From: Cymbomonas tetramitiformis
Lineage: Eukaryota > Chlorophyta > Pyramimonadophyceae > Pyramimonadales > Pyramimonadaceae
Reading direction: 5' to 3'
Assembly (NCBI GenBank): GCA_001247695.2
Contig: LGRX02015968.1
Location: forward strand, 1-10,176
DNA: 10,176 bases
A model generated the notes under the pieces. It was not told the DNA's origin. It did not search any database and saw nothing but the letters and a program-made list of their open reading frames with translations. The stretch's first letter is position 1, and each line of letters opens with the position of its first letter. Below are positions 1 through 6,777 of the stretch, piece after piece. Made by a program: the position numbers and the translations under genes.

Positions 1-674
1 GAAATGTATCAGTGAGACAGATTGAGGTGGTGGTCCAAATCGAACGCAAGACCTTCGTCTGGTGACGGCTCGTAGCTTGAGAAATGCATATGAGAGATGT
101 ATCGAGGTGGTGGTCGTATTCCACCGCAAGGCCTTCCTCTGGTGACGGCTCGTAGCCTGACAAATGCATCAGTGACACGGATCGAGGTGGTGGTCCCAGT
201 TCCACACCAAGATCTTCCTCTGGTAATGACTCGTAGCTCGAGAAATGCATCAGTGAGACGGATCGAGGCGGTGGTCGGATTCCACCGCAAGACCTTCGTC
301 TGGTGACGCCTCGTAGCTTGGAAAATGCATCAGTGAGACAGATTGAGGTGGTGGTCCAAATCGAACGCAAGACCTTCGCCTGGTGGCGGCTCGTAGCTCG
401 AGAAATGGATATGAGAGATGTATCGAGGTGGTGGTCCGATTCCACCGCAAGGCCTTCCTCTGGTGACGCCTCGTAGCTTGAAAAATGCATATGAGAGATC
501 TATCGAGGTGGTGGAGCAATTCCACCGCAAGACCTTCCTCTGGTGACGCCTCGTAGCTTGAAAAATGCATATGAGAGATCTATCGAGGTGGTGGTCAGAT
601 TGCACCGCAACGCCTTCCTCTCGTGACGGCTCGTAGCTTGAGAAACGGATATGAGAGACAAATCGAGGTGGTCG
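1..674. repeat. 80-bp minisatellite, about 8.4 tandem copies
   Basis: The word CGTAGC(T/C)(T/C)G recurs at 71, 151, 232, 312, 392, 472, 552 and 632, giving a period of 80 bp (once 81). Each unit contains an ATCGAGGTGGTGGTC block, a CCGCAAG(A/G)CCTTC block and the CGTAGC block. Two sub-types differ in about 19 bp after the AAATGCAT word: a CAGTGAGAC(A/G)GAT form (units near 1, 161, 241, 322) and an ATGAGAGAT(G/C)TAT form (units near 81, 402, 482, 562, 642). The unit near 1 and the one near 322 also share a CCAAATCGAACGC variant, and their right-hand neighbours match as well, which suggests a 320-bp duplication. The array continues off the left edge and breaks off at about 674, directly against the satellite. 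ORFs on the minus strand run through it, but no known protein repeat is recognised. Confidence 0.95.
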
Positions 675-676
675 TC

Positions 677-1243
677 TGCCCATCCACCCCCAACGCAGCG
701 CCGCATTTGCCCTGGCAGCCGCATCGCCGGTGTCACTGACTGCCTCTTCCTCGGACGGCTCTTCTCCGTGTGTGCAGCAGGGCCGAGAGGCGGGCGAGAT
801 GCCCAGGTGCCCACCAGGGGGCGGACAAGGGGGACGAAGCAGACATGCTGCGCAAGAGGCTGCGGGGAGTGAAAGCGCTGGCAGTACTTACAAGTATACC
901 AACTCCGTCAATGCTCCGAGCTCCATGGCCACCGTGCCTGTCAAACTGTTCTCGCTCAATATTCTGTGACGGCACAGTCCCACACGATGCGCCCCCTGAA
1001 TATCTGACCGCCACCAAGCTTTTCATACCACCCCATGCCCCGCCCATGTCAACCCTCGCTGCCCCCTCCGCTCTCAATGCGTATCCACAACTCAACCATC
1101 CATCGTCCAATTCTGCCACCCCGCAGTGTCATGTTCTGTGCCCGGAAGTGCCGCCTCCGCCGTCACCCACACCTCACGTCAGAACGTGGAAGGGGAGCGG
1201 CACACTCCACCCGATAGGACCGGGATGCAGGCAAAAGCGTGGC
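677..1243. repeat. Satellite unit A (short form, 567 bp)
   Basis: First copy of a GC-rich tandem repeat. The start is anchored on CTGCCCATCCACCCCCAACG, found again at 1244. The unit has a well-conserved first part (GCAGCGCCGCATTTGCC to the ACTTACAAGT word near 885-895) and a more variable second part (TGCCTGTCAAACTGTT to CACTCCACCCGA). Compared with the units right of 6778 it lacks about 160 bp between CATCCACCCCC and GCAGCGCCGC. Open frames run on both strands, for example plus 770-1471 and minus 733-1119. Between copies, codon differences are mostly non-synonymous in either frame, so I do not call them genes. The unit abuts the 80-bp minisatellite directly. Confidence 0.92.
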
Positions 1244-1793
1244 CTGCCCATCCACCCCCAACGCAGCGCCGCATTTGCCCTGGCAGCCGCATCGCCGGTG
1301 TCACTCGCTGCCCCTTCCACGGACAGCTCTCCTCCGAGTCTGCAGCAGGGTCGAGCAGCGGGAGATGCCCTAGTGCCCACCAGGGGGCGGGCAAGGGGGA
1401 CAAAGCAGACATACTGCGCTAGAGGCTGCATGGCTGCATGGGGTGCAAGCGCTGGCGGCACTTACAAGTGATTCACCAAGGTCATCTTTCCGAGCTCCGT
1501 GGGCATCGTGCCTGTCAAACTGTTGAATGACATTCGCCTGTGATGGCACAGTCCCACCCGATGCGCCCCCTAAATATCTGACCGCCACCAAGCTTTTCAT
1601 ACCAACCCATGCCCCGCCCATGTCAACCCTCGCTATCCCCTCTGCCCTCCATACGTATCCACACCTCAACCATCCACCCTCCAGTTCTCCTCCCCGCGGT
1701 ACCATCTACTGTGCCCAAGTGTGCCGCATCCGCCGTCACCCACTGACACCTCACCGCAGCACGAGGAAGGGGCGCGGCACAATCCACCCGAGG
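1244..1793. repeat. Satellite unit B (short form, right end interrupted)
   Basis: Second tandem copy, offset 567 bp from unit A and sharing the same missing segment of about 160 bp. It is recognisable from CTGCCCATCCACCCC through AATCCACCCGAGG near 1782-1793. After that, similarity to the other units stops and unrelated AT-richer DNA begins. It differs from A by scattered substitutions and small indels, including an extra GGCTGCAT duplication near 1428-1440. The open frames at plus 1126-1422 and 1527-1871 and minus 1370-1705 look incidental, for the same reason as in unit A. Confidence 0.9.
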
Positions 1794-2295
1794 AGGGGAC
1801 TGGTGTTGAAAGCTGCAGTGCATGCCGATAATTTAAGTGTGTTAAACTATCAAAACCGGAAGAAACCCTGAGAAACCCTATGATAAAGGCTGAAATCCTG
1901 CAGCACACATCATAGCCGTAGGATCAAAGACAACAGCAACGATGCAGATACATTGCAGTAATATGATCGAATTTTGGACAGTCACAGTGATTGATCCGAG
2001 TGTTGTAATAACTACTAGAATCTGTGTGTGACACGTGACCATAGTCCATGAACTTTCGCCAAAGCATCGCAAATTCGCAACCGTAGAGAAATGATTTAGC
2101 GCCTAACTTCACGGCTTTTCCCCGAGCGAACAGTCTATCAAGCTTCTTAATGAAAGAAGAAGAAAAGAAAAAGAAAAAAAGAAATAAGAGTATATATAAA
2201 TTTATATATATATATAAGTTGAGTGGGCTATATTTACAAGGGAGCCAAGCCCTTTCCACCTATTACCACTATCAAGTTGTTTGATCCGTACTCAT
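1794..2295. other. Non-coding spacer, AT-richer, no gene recognised
   Basis: Begins where the satellite homology stops. No ORF here shows family resemblance; the longest are minus-strand frames near 1878-2259, which read through low-complexity sequence. Two AAACCCT words occur at about 1862-1880, but they are not a telomeric array. The stretch also contains the polypurine tract and AT palindrome listed separately. Base composition changes clearly from the GC-rich satellite, consistent with the left part of an inserted block. Confidence 0.6.
2152..2218. repeat. Polypurine tract followed by a (TA)n palindrome
   Basis: Positions 2152-2190 are almost pure A/G (GAA, AAG and A runs). They are followed by TATATATAAA/TTTATATATA at 2191-2210, a perfect 20-bp palindrome, and then further TA steps. 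This is simple-sequence DNA and the neighbouring minus-strand reading frame through it is not credible as a gene. Confidence 0.85.
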
Positions 2296-2311
2296 GACTC
2301 ATCTCACATCT

Positions 2312-2514
2312 GGACTTAGCTACTCTGGAACCCGAGTCTACGGACCGAAATAGCGCGAACATTACTTAGGGTTTGTAACGCAGATTGAGCTGATGGGCGT
2401 CCGTAGTTTAGACGAGCTTCACAAACATCAAGTAATGCAGCCCTCGAATCGAATCGTGGGTAGCCGCGCGAAGCGCGGCTCGTCTAAACTCTGGGGACGA
2501 AAGTAGGACTTAGC
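2312..2514. mobile_element. Nested short TIR element (2321-2505) with 9-bp target duplication
   Basis: The 9-mer GGACTTAGC occurs at 2312-2320 and again at 2506-2514. Joining the left arm of the foldback across these copies makes it collinear with its partner arm near 2780-2812, so the 185 bp between them are an insertion. The insert starts TACTCTGGAACCCGAGTCTA. The reverse complement of its end starts TACTTTCGTCCCCAGAGTTT, giving an imperfect terminal inverted repeat of about 20 bp. An internal copy of the end motif (AGTTTAGACGAGC, 2405-2417) is inverted relative to 2478-2490. There is no coding capacity. A 9-bp duplication is typical of Mutator-like (MULE) elements, so a MULE-derived MITE is the best guess. 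A hairpin near the right end resembles Helitron 3' ends, which is the alternative. Confidence 0.65.
2462..2480. repeat. Perfect GC-rich hairpin (8-bp stem, GAA loop)
   Basis: AGCCGCGC at 2462-2469 and GCGCGGCT at 2473-2480 are exact reverse complements separated by GAA. The hairpin sits inside the nested TIR element. It is flanked outside by a 13-bp inverted pair, 2405-2417 with 2478-2490, which overlaps its right arm by three bases, so the two structures compete there. A GCGCG-AA-GCGCG core with CTAA a few bases downstream recalls Helitron 3' termini, but the spacing and following base do not fit well. Confidence 0.7.
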
Positions 2515-2559
2515 AAAATCTGAAATCACAGAACTGCCGTGGTCGCATTAAATTCAGGC

Positions 2560-2594
2560 GGGGGGGAGTGGGGGGAGGGAGGGGGGCAGGGGGA
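2560..2594 (+). other. G-quadruplex-forming G tract
   Basis: At least four runs of five or more G lie within 35 bases, separated by one to three bases, which satisfies the standard intramolecular G-quadruplex pattern. Further G-rich runs continue to about 2705. The tract forms the core side of the foldback's left arm, and the complementary C-rich tract is at about 2712-2742. Confidence 0.7.
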
Positions 2595-2861
2595 CAGTGG
2601 TAATATGGTGGGGGATTATGGGGGTTAAATGAGGAGGAGGAGCGGGGGGACTGGAGAAGCCGCGGGGGGATCGATCCGGGAGGATCCAATGGCGGAGAGG
2701 GGGGAATGGTCCCCATGCCCCCTCCCCTCACTTCCCACCCCGCCTGAATTTTAATCAACGCATTACGACACGCGAAGTTCTGTGATTTTTGTACGTCCAG
2801 ATGTGAGATGAGACGAGAGCGTGAGTGTCCGCAACTCCGCATCGCGAGTCTCAGTCTGCAT

Positions 2862-2972
2862 GTATATCATAATGAAATATATCTTAATCGTTTATACAAT
2901 TTTAATTAATTATATTGACCGTGGATTAATAAATAATACTGTAATATTTATTTTACTGTATCTATATATCTG
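2862..2972. other. AT-rich spacer
   Basis: About 110 bp of strongly AT-rich DNA (TATATCATAATGAAATATA, TTTTAATTAATTATATT and similar) lies between the foldback element and the upstream region of the retroelement. No gene is seen. It could be matrix-attachment-like or promoter DNA, but nothing in it decides this. Confidence 0.5.
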
Positions 2973-3536
2973 AAGCGACACGACGTTGATGGTGTGCGGT
3001 GTCATGAGTTCGCGATGCGTTCGATGCGACAGTGTGACACAGACGAACGGATGCAGTCGTTTGTGTCACTGGATTCCCTTAAATGCGAACTTGGGGTGCG
3101 CGTAGTCTTACCCAAGCAAGGGTCTTGGCATTCAGATCAAGACTTGCAGGCAATATGCCTAATAAGGTGTTGTGGGATCCTAAGCAGGCGACTTATCATT
3201 TGATCATGTTCTTAGGATTTCGGGTAAGCCGTAGTCCTGCGGTCCCATGGGTCCTCTGGATCCTCTCACCGCTAGTACAACTCAGATTCTACCGCTGGAA
3301 AAAACCTCCTGAGGAAAAAGCGGTTGTATTGCTGTGTTGGCACCAGATTTGAGTCTGTAAGATAAGCAAGCAATTCTGGTTAAATTGGAGCCTGCGGAAT
3401 TTTAGAGGTTTTTGTGCCGGTAGATCGGTGAGGGTTTCCTGAGCCGTTACAGATCAAATCGGCAGTGGAGATTAGATCTGAAGGCGTACACACCATACAG
3501 TATTTAGGAGTTCCACCCGTGGGAGTCCGCAGCTCT
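2973..3536. other. Upstream or leader region with no recognised gene
   Basis: Two overlapping open frames (plus 2994-3203 and 3083-3352) occur here, but neither resembles a family I know and both are short. The region is of mixed composition and may include the 5' terminal repeat of the retroelement. I could not find a matching direct or inverted copy of it downstream of 6113, as DIRS termini would require, so the left boundary of the element is undetermined. Confidence 0.4.
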
Positions 3537-3592
3537 GTTCTTTTGCCTACGCAAAAGAACTTCCCAAGAAATTTTCCTCGCCGAAAATTCTT
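3537..3592 (+). promoter_or_regulatory. Two adjacent hairpins in the leader before the gag-like frame
   Basis: GTTCTTTTGC (3537-3546) and GCAAAAGAAC (3551-3560) form a perfect 10-bp stem with a CTAC loop. Six bases later, AAGAAATTTTC (3566-3576) pairs with GAAAATTCTT (3583-3592) with one bulged base. Both lie 80-135 bp before the first gag ATG at 3671. They may be leader RNA structure of the retroelement or part of its terminal repeats. The function is inferred; the stems are seen directly. Confidence 0.5.
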
Positions 3593-3670
3593 AGTGCGGC
3601 ACACTGCAATTTTACACCCCACATTTTATCATTACTGTGGAAGTTTATTAACCGTTGACAACTTACGAAA

Positions 3671-4169
3671 ATGGCCGATCAAGGAAGTGAGCAAAGCGCG
3701 TCGGAGAACAACTCTAGCGCTGCGGAACAACCGGCGCCGAAGTCCGGAATGGAAGCTTTGTTGGAGCGACAAAGCGCCATGATGAAGCTCATGATGGAGC
3801 AGATGAAAACTCCCAGCGCGAGAGTTGAAGTCGCTGAGGAGGCGGCCGCGAAGGCTACTTCCCAAGCTGGTGGATCCGCTTAGAGCAGGAACGCGGAGTT
3901 GGAGCAACTGAAGAAGCTCCCCTACGTGCCACATGTCGAAGGGAATCCGTTATTCCCTTCTACTTTGGAATAAAGTAGAAGGGAATACTACGCGACCTTC
4001 TACTTTGGAGGCCGACATGCCGCAAATGTACGATCTTTACAACGACAAGACCTTCGACGCCCTCTCCGAACGCACGAACTCTTTGATGCGCTACAAGCAG
4101 TTGGTGCTTGCCCCTGCGCTTTCGTACATGCACGATGCGATCGCGTACTTCAAGGTGACCCTGGACTAG
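3671..4169 (+). pseudogene. Gag-like N-terminal region, broken
   Basis: Starts at an ATG in a good eukaryotic context (ACGAAAATGG). The first 70 residues are Ser/Ala/Glu-rich, then a Met-rich helical stretch (MMKLMMEQMK). They end at TAG 3881-3883; the frame then stays open to about 3969, where a 40-bp insertion shifts it by one base. The continuation is in another frame from about 3975, reading ADMPQMYDLYNDKTFDALSE and on to the adjacent stops TAG TGA at 4167-4172. An ATG at 3933 lies in the second frame but is not a plausible native start. The role assigned, capsid-like protein of a retroelement, rests on position directly before RT and general composition, not on a recognised domain. Confidence 0.55.
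3951..4009 (+). repeat. 40-bp frame-shifting insertion forming a 16-bp perfect hairpin
   Basis: TATTCCCTTCTACTTT (3951-3966) and AAAGTAGAAGGGAATA (3972-3987) are exact reverse complements around a five-base loop. In addition, CCTTCTACTTTGGA is present twice, ending at 3969 and 4009, so 3970-4009 is 40 extra bases. Because 40 is not a multiple of three, it moves the gag-like reading frame by one. An inverted copy next to a direct copy is the signature of local template switching. Confidence 0.75.
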
Positions 4170-4196
4170 TGACAGGATGAAAGGGACCCTCCGACG

Positions 4197-6113
4197 TTGG
4201 AGGACTTGGGTCCGCGGATTTACGCAGCCCAAAACACGCTCAAAGGCGTTATCTCCCTTCTAAGCAATCGGTACACCATGATTCAGCTTAGGGCGAGCAT
4301 GGAATCGGACGCGACAACCCACGGCGGTGCGGAAGCGCTGCGGGCGAAGCTTGCGTTCATCGAGGAGAAGGTGTACGCTGGGAGCGACGGGCTGGTGACC
4401 GACTCCGTTCTCACTAAGTGGTTGAAGGAGTTCGACACGACGAAGGCGAAAGCTGTGATGCAGACCCATGCCAAGGCCAACGCCAAAGGTTCGACTTTTC
4501 GTGACCGTCAAGGAGGAAAAGGCAAAGGCGCAGCGGGCGGTGGAGCTGGCAAGGGTGAACGCAAGGAACCCACCCTACAGGAAAGGGTGCGGAGCAGAAG
4601 GGGGGCATGGCGCGCAGTTGGCGCGAATAGCGAGGTGATGCAGCGGTTCAGCAAAGGAGCCAAGATGCGTTGGGTCGACAAGGCGCCCTTGCCTTTCAAT
4701 CACGGAGTGTCATTGGCCGACGCCACCGCTCCGCAGCTGGAGTGGATGGCCGCAGAGACCGAGAGGTGTCTCAAAACGGGCGCATGGGTACAAGCGAGGA
4801 GGCGACGACACGTATCCCGAGTGTTCCTGGTGCCGAAGCCGGGGACGGACAAGTGGCGTCTAGTGATGGACTTCTGTTGGTTAAACGCGCACTGCGTCAA
4901 GTCCCGTTGCAAAATGGAGACCCTGAAGAAGCTGCGTCGGCTCGCCAAGCCGAACGACTGGTGCATCAGCTTCGACCTCCAGGACAGCTACCACGTCGTA
5001 GGGATCGACCCCGCCTACCAGGAGTACATGCAGTTTGATGTGCGGGAAGAGTTATTCCAGTGCGGAGCTCTTCCATTCGGATGGAACAACTCTCCTCGCA
5101 TCTTCGTAAAGGTCATGAAGGTGCTCGTGGAGTGCAGGTTCGAGGCGCTCAGGGCGCGCAAGTTGACATCTCGGGTCTTGGTGAGACTCGGGTTGAGGCG
5201 CAACGAGAAGAAGGGGCAATGGGAGCTGACGCAACTGGTGGAGCACCTCGGGCTGGGGGTGGACCTCAAAGCGGGACAGTTCCGCGTAACACCGGCGAGG
5301 CTGCAGAAGATTCACCGGCAGGCCAAGGCGCTTCTCAGCGAGGCGTTGAGGCAGCGGAGGTGGCTCCAAGCCCGCAAGCTCGCAGCGTTCAAGGGACTCT
5401 GCCAGTCAGTGTATTTGGCAGTTCCTCCGGCGAGGCTGTATCTCAGAGAGCTGCACTTCCAGGGCATCCAGGGCTGGGGCGCGAAGGTGAAGCTCACACG
5501 GCAGGCCTGGAGCGACATCGAGTGGTGGCTCAGGATGCCGGCTCAGAGCCGGTGGAACGGTCGCAAGATCTGGCGCAGCCCCACGAGAGCGAAGGTGCAC
5601 ACCGACGCGTCTCTGTTCGCATGGGGCGGCGTGCTGAGCATGAAGCACGCGGCGAGAGGATTCTGGTCCGACGAGCTATGGCATCTCCACATCACGCACC
5701 TGGAGTTGGAGCCAGTGTACAACACGGTGCAATTCTTCCTGAGAGAGCTCACCGGCAAGGTGGTGCGCCTCTACTACAACAACCAGGCGGTGGTGGCCAT
5801 GCTCTCGCACTTCACGTCGCGCAACCCGGAGCTGATGCGGCGGATGCGGAGACTGTGGATCCTGCTGGACTTAAACGACATCGAGCTCCAAGCGAGGTAC
5901 ATCAGAAGCGAGGCAAACGAGTGGGCCGACCGCTTCTCCTGGGACAAGGACCTGGACGATTGGTGTCTCAACCGCCGGTGGCTTTGGTGGGCAGAGCGGG
6001 AGTGGCACCGGCACACAGTGGACCGCTTCGCCTCGGAGCTCTCCGCCCAGCTGCCGCGCTACTACAGTACGCACACTGGCACGACCCGGGGTGGAGTGCG
6101 TCACTTTTATTAG
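4197..6113 (+). pseudogene. Gag C-terminus + reverse transcriptase + RNase H of a DIRS-like element, catalytically dead
   Basis: An open frame of 638 codons, counted from the TTG at 4197. It has no ATG there; the frame continues from the gag part, separated only by TAG TGA at 4167-4172. Residues 1-130 are a gag-like tail ending in a Lys/Gly-rich basic stretch. RT follows: LVPKPGTDKWRLVMDF at 211-226, motif A FDLQDSYH with Asp260, motif B ALPFGWNNSPRIF at 291-303. Motif C (YxDD) is absent: the protein passes from VLVECRF (to 315) straight to EALRARK, so about 20 residues were lost in frame. The thumb-side VEHLGLGVD is intact. RNase H has HTDAS (Asp470), HLELE (503-505), YYNNQ where DNQ is usual (Asn528), and ADRFSW (Asp578). 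VDRFASE...LPRYY ends the homology, and a WHDPG motif expected next is in another frame (6077-6091). It cannot work as a polymerase. Confidence 0.8.
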
Positions 6114-6127
6114 CCTGCTTGTCAACT

Positions 6128-6529
6128 CTACCTGATTCTCGGAGATTTTCCCCGCCTGAGGGTTCTAGCACTAGGACCCTTACTGTGAGTGGTTCCAGGA
6201 TGCTCTGAGCACTCAAGTTTTTGTCTTTCCTGTTTCAAGATTAAGGCTCGTTCTGCGGTGGTCACTGTGGCTTGCGCTTTCGCACCCAACAGCTGAACTG
6301 CTTCGAGTAGATTCCTTGAGACAACCTGTGAGTCTGAGAGCTGAGAAAGAGAGTGCGAATCAGCTGCCTCCTGCGAAAGTGCAGTAAAATTCCCTTTTGC
6401 TAAACTCGATGTGCGTAGTGTTGCTGACGCGCAACTCACAACTTGTCGTAGGTGGATTTCCACACTCATAAGAAGTGGATCAGACGGTTGTTTCTTGCGA
6501 CCAGATTTTGCCATACTGAACCTCCACAC
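6128..6529 (-). CDS. Uncharacterised small ORF, possibly a real or relic exon
   Basis: A 133-codon minus-strand frame with two possible starts: ATG at 6529-6527, or ATG at 6514-6512, which begins MAKSGRKKQPSD. It is hydrophilic with a basic start, a Ser/Leu/Ala-rich middle with helical character (VVSRNLLEAVQLLGAKAQAT, TTAERALILKQERQ) and a basic Arg/Lys tail. No signal peptide or membrane segment is seen, and no known domain. The sequence is less repetitive than the shadow frames elsewhere. The AT-rich stretch on its upstream side (6530-6770) could be its promoter. Its 3' end lies against the truncated end of the retroelement, so it may be an interrupted host gene, an exon, or a fragment of another element. 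Chance cannot be excluded. Confidence 0.3.
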   Translation of the reverse strand: MWRFSMAKSGRKKQPSDPLLMSVEIHLRQVVSCASATLRTSSLAKGNFTALSQEAADSHSLSQLSDSQVVSRNLLEAVQLLGAKAQATVTTAERALILKQERQKLECSEHPGTTHSKGPSARTLRRGKSPRIR

Positions 6530-6777
6530 GTCTCAAAACGCGCGTTTCAAAATACTCCTCAAAAATACAGTAATAAAACCATAAAAGCGAAAAATAAATA
6601 AACAACTTAGTATCATCAAAATTGTCGCAATAATAATATCATACAGTCGGCTGAAATTTTTCAGAGGTGCGAACGCTAGCTGGTCGGCGCAGTTGCTTAT
6701 AATGATAGCGTATTAATGAAAAACACTCTTGGCCTTTTAAGAAACAAACTACCTGAAATCCATAAACCCGAAGGCAC
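6530..6777. other. AT-rich spacer between minus-strand ORF and satellite
   Basis: AT-rich sequence holding several AATAAA words (near 6572-6600) and a short palindrome CTGAAATTTTTCAG near 6651. No gene is seen. Near 6762-6780 the sequence merges into the satellite at GAAGGCACGCAAGAGTGCGG, marking the right junction of the foreign block. Confidence 0.5.

Larger units (their letters stand above)
2296..2814. mobile_element. Foldback (long inverted-repeat) element with G-rich core
   Basis: The 18 bases at 2298-2315 (CTCATCTCACATCTGGAC) have their perfect reverse complement at 2795-2812. Further in, AATCACAGAACT (2524-2535) pairs with AGTTCTGTGATT (2777-2788), and AATTCAGGCGG (2551-2561) pairs with CCGCCTGAATT (around 2740-2750). 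G-rich arm sequence continues to roughly 2596 and 2710. The arms are therefore about 100 bp each once the nested 194-bp insertion in the left arm is discounted. No ORF with a transposase is present, so this would be a non-autonomous or foldback-type element. The outer target duplication was not found, so the exact ends are uncertain by a few bases. The proline-rich minus-strand ORF at 2510-2842 is low complexity and not called. Confidence 0.7.
3537..6113 (+). mobile_element. Decayed, truncated DIRS1-like retrotransposon
   Basis: A gag-like region (from 3671) is followed in the same general frame by reverse transcriptase and RNase H (to 6113), with RNase H of the LELE type and the downstream VDRFAS...LPRY signature seen in DIRS1-like elements. 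This family integrates with a tyrosine recombinase and carries inverted or split terminal repeats rather than LTRs. Neither the recombinase nor such repeats are visible, so the copy is truncated at the 3' end near 6100-6115, and its 5' boundary is uncertain (hairpins at 3537 taken as the minimum). Multiple disabling lesions show it is inactive. Confidence 0.7.

Noticed and set aside
1..674. CRISPR array
   Set aside because: The whole 80-bp unit is repeated with scattered substitutions; there is no short fixed repeat separated by unique spacers, and the context is eukaryotic.
733..1871. Long ORFs on both strands of the satellite units (also 6639-9128) as a tandem gene family
   Set aside because: Comparing copies in the shared plus frame (for example A with B, C with E), most differences change the amino acid and few are synonymous; the mirrored minus frame looks the same. 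Units C and E also carry a stop in the minus frame soon after GTVP(S/L)Q.
1862..1882. Plant-type telomeric repeat (AAACCCT twice; also one TTAGGGTTT-like word near 2367)
   Set aside because: Only isolated words with different spacers, not a tandem array.
2443..2480. tRNA gene suggested by the CTCGAATCGAATC words and the nearby stem
   Set aside because: No TTCGA-type T-loop with matching arms, no acceptor stem and no A box at a suitable distance.
2390..2505. Hammerhead ribozyme (CTGATG ... GGGGACGAAA with a long internal stem)
   Set aside because: The core is CTGATGG rather than CTGANGA, stem II next to the core does not pair properly, and no stem III partner for the bases after GAAA was found.
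2510..2842. Proline-rich minus-strand ORF
   Set aside because: It is the complement of the G-rich core and arms of the foldback element, of low complexity, with no domain.
3881..4172. A non-standard genetic code reading stop codons as amino acids in the gag-like region
   Set aside because: Both TAG and TGA occur in frame, a separate 40-bp frameshift is present, and the RT frame itself ends at TAG. Decay explains all of this more simply.
5060..6208. 382-codon plus-strand ORF in another frame over the RT region
   Set aside because: Shadow of the RT-RNase H frame. Only its short WHDPG stretch at 6077-6091 is meaningful, as the frameshifted continuation of the element.
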